Below, in pieces: positions 1 to 10,660 of a stretch of 64,000 nucleotides of DNA. Source of the stretch: Polyangia bacterium. GTDB lineage: Bacteria; Myxococcota_A; Polyangia; Nannocystales; Nannocystaceae. The position numbers and the translations under genes are program-made. Positions within the stretch are counted from its first letter, which is position 1, and each line of letters begins with the position of its first letter. Under the pieces are notes generated by a model. It was given only the letters and a program-made list of their open reading frames with translations. It searched no databases and had not been told where the DNA came from. The stretch is from contig JAUHWG010000027.1 in NCBI GenBank assembly GCA_030424595.1, positions 1 to 64,000 of the forward strand. Direction: 5' to 3'.

Positions 1-2151
1 ATTGTTCACCGAGTAGGCGTGCTGATTCCACACACCTCGCGAGGAGGCCCAGCGGTCGAGCCTGTCGCGGAGCACTCGAACGCCGGTCTTCTTGGCGCCG
101 TTGGGCCGCTGGGCGCGGCAGGTGTTGCCGCTTCCGGGGGTCCCAGGGAGCGGGCTGGTGCAGGTGTGCTCGGCCGGGCATTGCTCGGCGTTGGCGCAGC
201 GACAGAAGCCAGCGTCACAGGTGCCGCTCGGGCACTCGAGGTCCTCCTCGCAGCGAATTCCGCGGTGGATCGGGTCGATGGCTGGACACGAGACGTTACA
301 GTTGGGGTTCGAGGGGACGACGATCTCGGTGTTCTGATCGTTGTCGACGTCGGCGACGACGGGATTCTCGTACCAGGTGCAGGAGGAGCGGAAGGCCGAG
401 TAGAGCACCTCGCCGGTCGGGCCCTCGTAGACCCGCGTGTAGCACTCGTCGGCGTAGACAGCCTCGGCCTCGCCGTCGCCCTCGAAGTCGAAGATCGACG
501 AGCCCGTGGTCGCGGAGGAGGCGTCCTTCGACGGCTGCTGCCAGCGGATGTAGTTGCCAAGACAGCCGGGTCCGGCGTCCTTGCACTCGAGGTCGTAGAC
601 CGCGTAGAAGGTGCCGCCCGCAGCGGCGATCTCGGGGAAGCCGTCGTTGTCAAAGTCGCCGATGGTGGGCGGACCACCGCCGGATAGCGATCCTGTGAGG
701 AGCTGCTGCCCCTCGAGGGTGTAGAGGCGGACGACGCTCCCACCGACCGTCACGATCTCGGCGATCCCGTCGAGCTTGGTGGCGTCGAAGTCTGCAGGGT
801 TTTGCCCCGGGGTGCCGAAGTCCGCGACTGCGTAGTGACGGTTGGAGGGCGCGCCCGGATAGGCATACTCCCACTTGTCGGAGCCGATGTTCCAGGTGTG
901 GACGGCGCCGGCGATGAGATCGATGGCCCCGTCTCCGTCGACGTCCGCGAGGACCGGGATCACACCGGCACCTGCGCCAGGGATGAGCTGGCCGGGGTTG
1001 ATCCGAGTGCCGTCGACGCCGGAGAAGACGGCCGAGCCGGAGATGACCTCCGGCAGGCCGTCATCGTCGAGATCGTGGATCGACGGGCCGTCCCAGCGGT
1101 ACTGGTTGACGATCCCGGTGTTCATCGCGGTCCAGAAGGTCTCGTACTTGCTCGTGTCCTCGTTCCACTTGAACGCGACAATGCCGGTGCCAGCGCGGTG
1201 GGTGACGATCTCGACGACGCCATCGCCGTCGAGATCCGCGATCGCCGGGGTGCTGGCGGCGATCATCTTGTTGTTGGGATCGTGGATCGTCTCCAACTGC
1301 TCGCATGTCCGCCCGTTGAGGATACGGATGACGCCGTAGTAGTTTCCGCTCGATCCCCAGCCAGACTGGGATCCACCGTCGGTGTAATTGTAGGTGACGA
1401 TCACGATCGTCGAGATCCCTGGCCCCGTGTTGGGCAGGTCCGCGACGAGCGGCGTCGTCAGGACGTTGCGATGGGCCGGAAACGCGTCGCCGGGCGGCGG
1501 CTCGGTCCACTCGCACTGGATCCCGGGCTCAAAGAGGCCGATCTGAATGTCGCCCTTGCACTCCTCATTGATGTCCCCCTCAGGATCCAGGCCAAAGGGT
1601 ACACATACGCCCTCCTCTTCCTCGTCGGGGAGACACCCGTCTTTACAGCAGAAGGTGTCGCCCTGACAATCAGCATAGGAGTCGCACGCGCCCTCCCCCG
1701 GGACGCACGCGCCGGCAGCACAGACCTCGCCCTCCATACAATCGTCGGAGGTCATGCAGGTATCCTCGACGCCGGTCGTCCCATCCGTCGTCCCCTCCGT
1801 CGTCCCAGCGCTCGTGGTACCGTCGGTCTCAGTGCCGGCGGAGGTCGGTCCATCGGTCTCCGTCGCCGTCGCCGTCGCCGTCGCCGTCGTCGTTCCAGCC
1901 GTGGTGCCGACGGAGTCGGTCGCGCTCATCGAGTCGCTACCACCGTCGCTCTCCGTGGCGGTGGCAGACTGAGAACCGACCGTAGCGGTGCTCTCCGTCG
2001 CGTTCGACTCCGTTGCAGTGCCTTGAGTCGCGCTCGACTCCGTATCCGCGATCGTATCATCGCCACAGGCCGCGAGGAGGACCCCAACGCTGACGGCAAA
2101 GAGAAAGCGCGCACTCGCCCGAGGAGTTGTATGTTCAGTGTTATCCATCAT
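1..2151 (-). CDS. FG-GAP/VCBS-repeat lipoprotein (3' end outside window)
   Basis: Reading leftwards from tandem ATGs (first codon at 2151), an uninterrupted frame of 717 codons runs off the window edge, so the C-terminus is missing. The N-terminus is a lipoprotein signal with lipobox LAAC (Cys29), then a Ser/Thr/Ala/Gly-rich linker to about residue 135, a cysteine-rich segment (DDCMEGEVCAAGACV type), and repeated aspartate motifs such as ADLDGDGVVEIV, ADVDGDGAIDLI and GDFDNDGFPEI. These are typical of calcium-binding FG-GAP beta-propeller blades. A second Cys-rich patch follows near the window edge. It is probably anchored in the outer membrane and surface-exposed; the ligand is unknown. A GGAAG about 7 bases before the first ATG can serve as ribosome binding site. 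Signal and repeats are seen; surface location is inferred. Confidence 0.85.
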   Translation of the reverse strand, partial: MMDNTEHTTPRASARFLFAVSVGVLLAACGDDTIADTESSATQGTATESNATESTATVGSQSATATESDGGSDSMSATDSVGTTAGTTTATATATATETDGPTSAGTETDGTTSAGTTEGTTDGTTGVEDTCMTSDDCMEGEVCAAGACVPGEGACDSYADCQGDTFCCKDGCLPDEEEEGVCVPFGLDPEGDINEECKGDIQIGLFEPGIQCEWTEPPPGDAFPAHRNVLTTPLVADLPNTGPGISTIVIVTYNYTDGGSQSGWGSSGNYYGVIRILNGRTCEQLETIHDPNNKMIAASTPAIADLDGDGVVEIVTHRAGTGIVAFKWNEDTSKYETFWTAMNTGIVNQYRWDGPSIHDLDDDGLPEVISGSAVFSGVDGTRINPGQLIPGAGAGVIPVLADVDGDGAIDLIAGAVHTWNIGSDKWEYAYPGAPSNRHYAVADFGTPGQNPADFDATKLDGIAEIVTVGGSVVRLYTLEGQQLLTGSLSGGGPPTIGDFDNDGFPEIAAAGGTFYAVYDLECKDAGPGCLGNYIRWQQPSKDASSATTGSSIFDFEGDGEAEAVYADECYTRVYEGPTGEVLYSAFRSSCTWYENPVVADVDNDQNTEIVVPSNPNCNVSCPAIDPIHRGIRCEEDLECPSGTCDAGFCRCANAEQCPAEHTCTSPLPGTPGSGNTCRAQRPNGAKKTGVRVLRDRLDRWASSRGVWNQHAYSVNN

Positions 2152-2280
2152 CAACCTACTTCCACCCAACCAACTGACAACGTCGAAACACGCTACGGCG
2201 CGGCCTGGGGGCCGTCAAGACCCACGAATGGGCACATTCCGGCGCACCGGCCTGTGCTCGCAGGCGCCCCGGCCAGCGGC

Positions 2281-4317
2281 TCAGTCGGTGACGTCCTGGG
2301 GGAGCGGAATGATGACCTCGAAGGTCGATCCTTCGCCGACGACGCTCGTCACTGTGATGTCGCCGCCGAGCATCTCGGCGAGACGCTTGGAGATCGCGAG
2401 GCCGAGGCCCGTCCCGCCGAAGTCGACCGAGATCTTCTCGTCAGCCTGGGTAAACGCCTGGAAGATCGCCTCGAGCCTCTCCGCGGGTATGCCGACGCCG
2501 CTGTCGCGGACCTTCATCACCATGAGCTCGACCTCGTCGCGCACGTCTCGGCCGCAGATGACCTCGACCTGTCCCTTGCGCGTGAACTTGCAGGCGTTGG
2601 AGATCAGGTTCAGGAGGATCTGCTTGAGCTTGGTCCGGTCGCTGGTGAACTCGAACGTCTCGTCGTCGCAGGAGAAGACGAGCCGGTTGTCGTTCTTCAG
2701 CGCGAGCGGCATCGTCGTCGCCGCGATCTCGCCGACAAGCACGCCGATGACGACCCGCTCCATGAAGATCTCCATCTTCGCGGCCTCGATCTTCGACAGG
2801 TCGAGAATGTCGTTGATCAGCTCCAGGAGATGCTTCGCCGCGCCGTGGACCCGCCCGAGATCGTCGACATAGACCGTCTCTCCGCTGTCGAGCATTTCGT
2901 CCGAGAGGAGCTCTGTGTAGCCGATGATCGCGTTGAGCGGTGTCCGCAGCTCATGGCTCATGCTCGCGAGGAAGGCGCTCTTGGTCCGGTTGGCCTGGAT
3001 CGCCTGCTCCTCGGCCCGACGACGCTCTAGGATCTCCGTCGTGAGCTGATCGTTCGCCTCTGAGAGCGCCTCGGTGCGCTCGACGACCCGCTGCTCAAGG
3101 TCGTCGTGGGCCTCCTGCAGGGCCTCCTCTGCGCGCTTGCGCCGGCTGATGTCGGTGATCGCCACGAGCGAGCCGCGGTGGGTCCCGGAGGCGTCGTAGA
3201 AAGGCTTGGCCGCGACGATGCTCCAAAACTCGCTGCCGTCACGACGCCGCCAGCGGAAGTCGAACTCCTCCTCGACGCCGCCGCTCCGCCTGGCGAGGTT
3301 TCCTCGGGCCTCGGCGGCGCTCTCCTCGTCCATGTAGTCGAAGATCCGGCGGCCGAGCATCTCCCGCGGGATCGTCCCGAGGAAGCCCGCGAGGCGGTCG
3401 TTCGCGTACTCGATGACCCCGTCCGGATCGTTGACCAGGATACCGTCATTGATCGTCTTGATCAGGCTCTGGAAGTAGGCCTCCTGGTCGCGACGGGCGT
3501 CCTCGCGGGTGATCTCTTGGGTCAGGTCGAGGGCGACGCCGAGGACCCCGCGGACCACCCCGTCGACGTCGACGAGCGGAGCGCAGCGGAGGTCGAGGGT
3601 CATGCCTCGGATCCGCATGGTCTCGCTGACATGTTCGCCGCCGAGCGCCCGTTGGAGCACCAGGTGCAGTCCAGGGAAGTCAGGGAACGCGCGCTGGACG
3701 TGGAGGCCCACGACGTCGGTCCGCAGCTTCGCCCCGCCCGCCCGCGGATCGAACGAGAACCGCTTGAAGACCAGGTGGACGTCGACCAAGAAGAGCGCGA
3801 GGGGGGTCGCCTCCGTGACGAGCGAGAACCACAGAGCGAGCTCGCGCTCCCGCAGATCGTCGCTCGAGGGAAGCTCGTAGCTCTCGCCGCCGCTCTGCTG
3901 ATCGTCCGGGCGGAGCGCGGCCTGAAAGCCGGCACAGGTCCCGTCCTCGCCGAGGATCGGATCGGTCACGACGTCGAAGACGATCACCTCGCCGTCCCTT
4001 CGGCGACAACGCAGCCGCAACGAGAGGGGTTCATCCGCGGCGCCAGCAGCGTCGAGCTCGGCCCGATCGTCAGGATGGACGAGCGCCCGGAGAAGCCTCG
4101 GGTCGCCGCACAGCCGCTCCGGTGCGAAGCCTAGGAGCTCTGTAATCGACGGATCGATCGACTCGATGATCATCGCCGGGCGACTTCGGAAGCGCGCGAA
4201 GATGACACCCAGGCGACGGGCGAGGCCCGGATGGGTCTCGAGATCCAGGTCGCCATTGCTTCCCTTGCGCTCCACGATCGACCGCCGGAGTCCGCGTAGC
4301 GCGACTCCATCGCGCAA
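2281..4317 (-). CDS. PAS-domain sensor histidine kinase
   Basis: The 678-residue protein has no obvious membrane segment. Three PAS-like regions (about 45-140, 165-275 and 280-395) are followed by a short coiled coil (about 395-445), a HisKA domain with phospho-acceptor His455 in SMSHELRTPLN, and a HATPase_c domain with N box (NLISNACKF), G1 (DSGVGIP) and G2 (GGTGLGLAISK). There is no receiver domain, so phosphate must pass to a separate regulator that is not adjacent. The frame opens at TTG 4317; GTG at 4275 or ATG near 4173 are alternatives, the last cutting the first PAS short. The signal is unknown. Kinase assignment is firm; the start is not. Confidence 0.9.
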   Translation of the reverse strand: MRDGVALRGLRRSIVERKGSNGDLDLETHPGLARRLGVIFARFRSRPAMIIESIDPSITELLGFAPERLCGDPRLLRALVHPDDRAELDAAGAADEPLSLRLRCRRRDGEVIVFDVVTDPILGEDGTCAGFQAALRPDDQQSGGESYELPSSDDLRERELALWFSLVTEATPLALFLVDVHLVFKRFSFDPRAGGAKLRTDVVGLHVQRAFPDFPGLHLVLQRALGGEHVSETMRIRGMTLDLRCAPLVDVDGVVRGVLGVALDLTQEITREDARRDQEAYFQSLIKTINDGILVNDPDGVIEYANDRLAGFLGTIPREMLGRRIFDYMDEESAAEARGNLARRSGGVEEEFDFRWRRRDGSEFWSIVAAKPFYDASGTHRGSLVAITDISRRKRAEEALQEAHDDLEQRVVERTEALSEANDQLTTEILERRRAEEQAIQANRTKSAFLASMSHELRTPLNAIIGYTELLSDEMLDSGETVYVDDLGRVHGAAKHLLELINDILDLSKIEAAKMEIFMERVVIGVLVGEIAATTMPLALKNDNRLVFSCDDETFEFTSDRTKLKQILLNLISNACKFTRKGQVEVICGRDVRDEVELMVMKVRDSGVGIPAERLEAIFQAFTQADEKISVDFGGTGLGLAISKRLAEMLGGDITVTSVVGEGSTFEVIIPLPQDVTD

Positions 4318-4369
4318 GCTTATCAGAGCGGCCCGTCGGCGGAGACGCGATACGGCCGCGTCATTCGCG

Positions 4370-5389
4370 CTATACCGCGACCTCCGGGTCGCGGAGGAGC
4401 TGCTCCCCTGCCGCGACCGCCCGCTCGCATGAACGGCCGATACGCGCCCCCTTCCACGCGATCACATCCCGAACCACCACCCCCGCGTCGACGACAACAC
4501 CGTCGCCGAGCTCGACGTAGGGGCCGATCTCAGCGCCTTCGCCGACGTCCACATCGCGGCCGATCCAGACCGGCTCGTGGAGCTTCGCGCTCGGGTGGAT
4601 CCTAGCCGACGGATCGACCCCGCGAAGCGGCCTAGCCGCGTAGCTGAGCTCCGCCCGCCCGTCGAGCACGTTGCGGAGACCGGCGAGATATCGGTCGATG
4701 TTCGAGTGCTCCCACCAATAGCCGTCGGTGACGTAGCCGTAGTACCCGCGAGCGCTCTCGAAGAGCTCGCGGTAGGCGGTGCGGACGATGCACGGGGCTC
4801 CCTCGCCCGGGATTCGGTCGAGGAAGCGAGGGTCTACGATCTGGACCCCGGTGAACATGAGGGGGTCACCGAGAACCTCCCCGGCGCGCGCGAGGCCGAG
4901 GAAGCCGACGACCTCCGAGCGCTCGTTCAAGCGCAGACTTCCCCACTTTTCAGCCCGTGGATCTCGGCGGAGGACCATCGTCGCCTCCGCCTCGCTCGCG
5001 CGGTGCTGTCGCAGCACCGCGTTGAGGTCGAGGTCGAGGAGGATCTTGCCGTTGACGAGGACGATCGGCGTCCCCTTGCCGTCGTCGAGGAGTTCTCTGG
5101 CCTTTCGGACACCTCCCCCCGTGCCGAGGATCTCGGGCGCCTCCCGAGAGTAGGCGATCGAGACCCCGAGCTCCGCACCGTCACCGAGCTCCGCCTCGAT
5201 CTGCTCGCCGAGGTGATGCAGGTTGATCACGATCTCGCGGATCCCCTGCGAGCGCAGCCACAGGGCTACCCAGCGGACGAGCGGCGTCCCGCACAGGGGC
5301 AGCATCGGCTTCGGGCGGAGGCTGGTGAGGGCGCCCAATCGGGTGCCGAGGCCGGCGGCGAGGATCATCGCGCGAGGTGTCGATCGCAT
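4370..5389 (-). CDS. Sugar-1-phosphate nucleotidyltransferase
   Basis: Transfers a nucleotidyl group from an NTP to a sugar 1-phosphate, making an activated sugar for glycan synthesis. The 339-residue protein opens with the family signature ILAAGLGTRL...RPKPMLPL (nucleotide and Mg binding). It continues with the Rossmann-like NTP_transferase fold (LGTGGGVRKA, VNGKILLDLD) and ends, from about residue 265, in hexapeptide-like left-handed beta-helix repeats (VWIGRDVDVGEGAEIGPYVEL). The closest families are mannose-1-phosphate guanylyltransferase and MurNAc-1-phosphate uridylyltransferase; base and sugar cannot be told from sequence. ATG 5389 is preferred, four codons inside a longer frame. It lies 30 bases after the membrane-protein gene upstream and is likely cotranscribed. 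Confidence 0.85.
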   Translation of the reverse strand: MRSTPRAMILAAGLGTRLGALTSLRPKPMLPLCGTPLVRWVALWLRSQGIREIVINLHHLGEQIEAELGDGAELGVSIAYSREAPEILGTGGGVRKARELLDDGKGTPIVLVNGKILLDLDLNAVLRQHRASEAEATMVLRRDPRAEKWGSLRLNERSEVVGFLGLARAGEVLGDPLMFTGVQIVDPRFLDRIPGEGAPCIVRTAYRELFESARGYYGYVTDGYWWEHSNIDRYLAGLRNVLDGRAELSYAARPLRGVDPSARIHPSAKLHEPVWIGRDVDVGEGAEIGPYVELGDGVVVDAGVVVRDVIAWKGARIGRSCERAVAAGEQLLRDPEVAV

Positions 5390-5419
5390 GCCCCGGAGCA
5401 TACCGACAGCGGCGACCGT

Positions 5420-7084
5420 TCACACCCGCCAGACGATCCGATCGAGCGCGGCCTCGACGAGCAGGAGGCCTAGGCCCATGACGACGACGACCGCCCACAT
5501 CCGGATGAGCGCGCCACGCCTGGCCGCCGCGATCGCAGGGCCGATCTCTGGATCATCGATCCCGCCGAGCGCCTCGGCGGTGGCCCTGGCGGTCTGACCG
5601 TGCCGCCGCAGGATCAGCAGCGCCAGGACCAGGAGGAAGAACCCGCCGCCGCCGAGGAGGCCGATCCGAAGGCCCAGGTACCAGCTCTGCTTGGTCTCGA
5701 CCATCGCCTCGAGCTCGCGGCCGAGGGTGCTCGTCGCCAAGGGCGGGCCGAGCACCTGCACCGGCAAGGTCCCGAGGAGAAAGCGGCGGGCCGCGTCGAC
5801 CTCTGCGGGCTCGAGCTGCGTGCGCTCGATGTAGGCGAGGTAGCAGGCCTCGCTCGACCTGTCGAAGGCCCGCTCCACCCGTGGGGCGGTCAGGAGCTCT
5901 CGGTACTGCCAGAGCACGGGATCGAGGCTGCCGGCGCCGCGGGGGTCATCGTCGGTGAGCTGAATGCGGAGGATCTCGGCGGACTCGCCAGGATCGTTGG
6001 TGTAGAAGTAGGCCTCGGCCTGAATGAAGCCAGGCTCGATCCCGGTGGTCAGCCACGAGCGCGGCGGTTGGAGGCCGACGATCGGATCGAGCGCGTCGAT
6101 CCAGGCGCCGTCGGGACCGTGCATGTCGACGTAGATCGGCCGCTTGCGTCGGAGGCCGCGAGCGGCGATCGAGGCCGGCTCGCCGACCCGGAGCGCCAGC
6201 GGATCCGCCTCCATTCGGACGGCCCCGGCGAAGGAGACCATGCGAAAGCGCCGCTGGCCGAGCACCCTGCCCTCTTCGGTGTGGACGAGCCCCGGCTCGA
6301 CCACCCGCACCTCGAGCTCGAGGATCTCGCTGGCGAGGGAACCCTTGACCATCACGAGGCCGAGCTTGTCGCTCACCTCCTGCTTGAGGATCGGCGGGCT
6401 GTGGCTCAGCCCCCGCTTGCCGGCAAACTCACCGCCGAGGAGCGCCACCTCGACGGTCCCCACCAGCGGATGCCCGTCCTCGTCGGTGACACGGATCATC
6501 AGCGTGTTGTCGAAGCCGGCGAGGAGGCGCCGCTCGGGGCGGACGACGATCTGCATGCCGTCGGGCTGCGGCTCGGTGTTGTCGCCCCAGTTGAGGTTGG
6601 AGGTCGAGATCGTCAGCTCCCCGACCCGCGGCGCTCGCTCGGCGACGATCTCAACGTCGACCGACTCCCGCAGCGTCGGCACACCGGCGCCCCGCACCTC
6701 GAGGTCGAGCGTCGCCGGGCCCGTGGCGAGCTGCGGGACGACAAAATGCCCCTGGAGCACGCCTAGCTCCGCGACATCGCGAAACTCGCCGAGGGCGACG
6801 CTCCTCTCCCCCTGGCGGACAAAGGCGCTCAGCTCAGAGCCAGGTCGTGGCTGACGGGCTCCGTCGACGTGGAGCACCCGCAGGGCCAGCGGCTCGCCGA
6901 CCTCCCAGCTCCCCTCGACCTGCGCGACCAGGGCCTGCTCGACCTGCCATCCGGCGACCCAGAGGCTGACGAGGATCACCAGCGCCATCCCGAACGAGGC
7001 GACGAAGACCGGGATCCAGAGCGCCCCCATCCCGGCCAGGATGCTCTCGGGCTCGTCCAGCTCGTCGACGGGGTCGTTCTCCAC
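5420..7084 (-). CDS. Membrane protein with large extracytoplasmic beta-rich domain, function unknown
   Basis: About 554 residues from GTG 7084, which has GGAGGGG just upstream; the frame stays open further upstream but would overlap the divergent ugd gene. One transmembrane segment lies near residues 20-45 (IPVFVASFGMALVILVSLWV), then about 400 residues with beta-sandwich character and phrases such as VTDEDGHPLVGTVEVALLGG that recall alpha-2-macroglobulin MG or bacterial Ig-like modules. Two further membrane segments occur near the C-terminus (about 465-490 and 530-548). The bulk is probably periplasmic. The nucleotidyltransferase gene follows closely, so a role in envelope glycan assembly is possible but is only inferred from position. 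Confidence 0.7.
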   Translation of the reverse strand: MENDPVDELDEPESILAGMGALWIPVFVASFGMALVILVSLWVAGWQVEQALVAQVEGSWEVGEPLALRVLHVDGARQPRPGSELSAFVRQGERSVALGEFRDVAELGVLQGHFVVPQLATGPATLDLEVRGAGVPTLRESVDVEIVAERAPRVGELTISTSNLNWGDNTEPQPDGMQIVVRPERRLLAGFDNTLMIRVTDEDGHPLVGTVEVALLGGEFAGKRGLSHSPPILKQEVSDKLGLVMVKGSLASEILELEVRVVEPGLVHTEEGRVLGQRRFRMVSFAGAVRMEADPLALRVGEPASIAARGLRRKRPIYVDMHGPDGAWIDALDPIVGLQPPRSWLTTGIEPGFIQAEAYFYTNDPGESAEILRIQLTDDDPRGAGSLDPVLWQYRELLTAPRVERAFDRSSEACYLAYIERTQLEPAEVDAARRFLLGTLPVQVLGPPLATSTLGRELEAMVETKQSWYLGLRIGLLGGGGFFLLVLALLILRRHGQTARATAEALGGIDDPEIGPAIAAARRGALIRMWAVVVVMGLGLLLVEAALDRIVWRV

Positions 7085-7171
7085 GCCCCTCCACACTAGC
7101 AGAAGCGAGCCCGTCGGAAAATCGCCGGGACCTCGCCAGTCGGGGCGCGCGGTCGTATCCTCCGCCGCACA

Positions 7172-8485
<1,314 letters not shown>

Positions 8486-8610
8486 CGGCCCGGCGCGCTC
8501 GCGAGGCATTAGCTCTACCCGCGGACAGCAAGAGCGCTCGCGGAGGGGTCGACGTCATCGGCAACGACCCGTGGACCTGGCGAAGCGCGGGACCACGCCG
8601 CGCTCGTCGA

Positions 8611-9093
8611 CTACTGGAAGCCCGGATCGAGCTCGAGCTCGAAGTTCACGACCACCGGCGGACCGTCGTAGGTGGGATAGGCGACGCCGGCGGCGGCCTC
8701 CCGGAGACAGTCCTTGAGCTCGTCGCTGAGCCCCTCTGCGAGCTCTGCGTTGACCGCGAAGGGGCTCTTCTCCTTCGGGTTCAGCTTGATCGCGAGCTTG
8801 AGATCGCCCGGCAGCTGGTCCTCGCTCTTGAGCCGATCTTTCTCGGCGCCGACGCACTCGTCGAACGCCGGAAACGCGCCGTTGAACGCCTGCTCGATCG
8901 CGTACTGATCCGGCCTGTCCGCGCCGTAGGCGTTGAGGTCGAAATTCACTGCCTCATCGGGATCGAAGCTGGCAACATTGGCCTTGGCGATCGTCCGCAC
9001 GCGGTCTCCCTTGTGCTCGGCCGGCTTCATGTTGCAGCCGAGCCCGACCGATACTGCCACCGCGCTCCAGATAAAAACCTTCGTCATCCTCAT
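8611..9093 (-). CDS. Small lipoprotein with AgmX/TonB-C-like domain
   Basis: 160 residues from ATG 9093, chosen because TGAGGG sits 3-4 bases upstream. The signal peptide ends in lipobox VGLGC (Cys20). The remainder has two cysteines (in FDECVGAE and KDCLREAA) and a C-terminal pattern of an F-x-x-C helix followed by beta strands (PPVVVNFELEL). This resembles the AgmX/PglI C-terminal domain that is common in myxobacterial periplasmic proteins and structurally related to TonB C-terminal folds. That assignment is tentative. It is convergent with ugd and divergent from the rhomboid gene. Confidence 0.75.
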   Translation of the reverse strand: MRMTKVFIWSAVAVSVGLGCNMKPAEHKGDRVRTIAKANVASFDPDEAVNFDLNAYGADRPDQYAIEQAFNGAFPAFDECVGAEKDRLKSEDQLPGDLKLAIKLNPKEKSPFAVNAELAEGLSDELKDCLREAAAGVAYPTYDGPPVVVNFELELDPGFQ

Positions 9094-9149
9094 CGCCCTC
9101 ACTCCATCCATGCGGATACCGCCGCATCATACCCGTGTCCTCAGGCCCC

Positions 9150-10337
9150 ATGGTTAAAGAAGCTGAGGTGTCGTCATCGCCCGCGACGCGCCCATCCGCG
9201 CCGCCTGAGGAGCCGGTGTCGGCCCAGTGCCCCGCCTGTGCGCTCCACCAGATCGTGCCGGTCGAGATCTATGCCCGCGAGGACGGGACTTGGCACCAGC
9301 TCCTCGGCAAGGGGACGCGGCCCGCGAGCACGGTGACGATCGACACCTGTCCGGTCTGCTTCGGCGCGTGGTTTGACCCCGGCGAGCTCGATCTGATCGG
9401 CGACGGCGAGGTCGACAAGCTCCTGCGGGAGCCGGCGCCGACGCGCACGAGCGAGAGAGTCTGTCCCCGCGGCCATGGGCCGATGAGCGAGGTGCTCTGC
9501 CCACAGGTGATCAGCAGCCCGGTCGAGCGCTGTGACACCTGCTACGGCCTCTGGCTCGACGGTGACGAGCGACGCCGCCTCGCCGCGGCCTCGACCCGCG
9601 AGGGCCAGGGCAGCCGCCGGGAACAGCTCGCCCGCCGCGGCGTGATCTGGGCGGTCCAGCTCCTGACACACCTCCCGGTCGAGGTCGAAAACCCGGCCCG
9701 GGGCACGCCCTGGGCGGTCTACACCCTGCTCGCGGGCTACCTGCTCTTCTTCCTCGCAGAGGTCCAGGGTATCGTCTATTACCGCGACTGGGCGATCGTC
9801 GCTGGCGCGGTCGTCCGCGAGACATCCTCCGTCCATACGCTGTTTACCCACCAGTTTCTCCACGGATCGTGGGTCCACCTCCTCGGCAACGCGTACTTCA
9901 TCTACATCTTCGGCGACAACATCGAGCACCTCTTCGGTCGCCTGCGCTTCGCCCTCCTGGTGATCGGCGGCGGCCTCGTCGGCGGTCTTATCCACGTCTT
10001 CCTGACCCGAGCGACAGCGACGCCGATGGTCGGCGCCTCCGGGGCGATCGCGGCGGTGATGGCCGCCTATCTGTGGAGCTTTCCCAAGGCCAAGCTCTTC
10101 CAGACCATCCCCTTCCTGCTCATCCAGGTGAAGATCCCGGCGTGGGTCTACCTCGTGATCTGGCTGGCCCTCCAATTCTTGATGGCCTTCTTCACCGACA
10201 CCTTTGAGATGGCGTGGTTTAGCCACATCGGCGGCTTCTCCTTCGGCCTCGCGGTCACTCCGTTGGTGCTGCGAGGGCGACGGCGGCGGGTGGCGAAGAC
10301 CGTCGCCGTCCCAGCACCCGCCTACGCCCGCCCCTAG
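9150..10337 (+). CDS. Rhomboid intramembrane serine protease with N-terminal TFIIB-type zinc ribbons
   Basis: 395 residues. The cytoplasmic N-terminus carries two zf-TFIIB ribbons with the signature CPxCxGxWxDxGE (CPVCFGAWFDPGE; CDTCYGLWLDGDE) and extra CxxC/CxxH pairs (CPAC, CPRGH). The C-terminal rhomboid domain has the L1-loop motif HGSWVHLLGN, the catalytic Ser297 in GASG and His359 in SHIGGFSFG, spread over about six membrane segments. It would cleave transmembrane substrates in the inner membrane; the substrate is unknown. GTG 9135 is an alternative start, but ATG 9150 has CAGG upstream. The stop codon TAG lies inside the CTAG end of the palindromic repeat at 10334. Confidence 0.9.
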   Translation: MVKEAEVSSSPATRPSAPPEEPVSAQCPACALHQIVPVEIYAREDGTWHQLLGKGTRPASTVTIDTCPVCFGAWFDPGELDLIGDGEVDKLLREPAPTRTSERVCPRGHGPMSEVLCPQVISSPVERCDTCYGLWLDGDERRRLAAASTREGQGSRREQLARRGVIWAVQLLTHLPVEVENPARGTPWAVYTLLAGYLLFFLAEVQGIVYYRDWAIVAGAVVRETSSVHTLFTHQFLHGSWVHLLGNAYFIYIFGDNIEHLFGRLRFALLVIGGGLVGGLIHVFLTRATATPMVGASGAIAAVMAAYLWSFPKAKLFQTIPFLLIQVKIPAWVYLVIWLALQFLMAFFTDTFEMAWFSHIGGFSFGLAVTPLVLRGRRRRVAKTVAVPAPAYARP

Positions 10338-10499
10338 CAGCCCGTGGCAAAAGTCCCGCGCGCTCTCGCTTGCCCTCGTCGCCCCTCTCGGCCCCGCCGA
10401 AACTTGCAGTACAGCCCAGTACAGCGGCGTTTCGTCGAAGCCAAGAGGGCCAACGATCGCGGCGCGACAGCACACGGGACTTTTGCCACGGGCTGCTAG
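10334..10499. repeat. Complete palindromic MITE-like element with 25-bp perfect terminal inverted repeats
   Basis: The left end 10334-10358 and right end 10475-10499 are exact reverse complements over 25 bases (tip CTAGCAGCCCGTGGCAAAAG). The arms continue as an imperfect palindrome to a central core at about 10399-10430 that holds GTACAGCCCAGTAC, itself an inverted repeat. Both ends are CTAG; the left one contains the rhomboid stop codon. A fragment of another tip (CTTCGCCACGGGATGCT) follows at about 10512-10528. No ORF inside is convincing. The transcript would fold into one long hairpin and could also end transcription of the rhomboid gene. Confidence 0.85.
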
Positions 10500-10660
10500 G
10501 GTGCGCGGTACCTTCGCCACGGGATGCTGGTCTTCGGGGCCCGCGAGCGCACTTGCGCTCCCCTCACCGCCTACATTGCACACCTGGACGTCCCCGCGCG
10601 CATAGATTTCACATTCAAACGCACGACTTACCGGTCCTCGACGGATAGGATCATGCGTCG

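Noticed and set aside
802..3030. Long plus-strand open frame of 742 codons
   Set aside because: It is antisense to the FG-GAP lipoprotein and the kinase and is full of low-complexity Arg runs; this is a GC-bias shadow.
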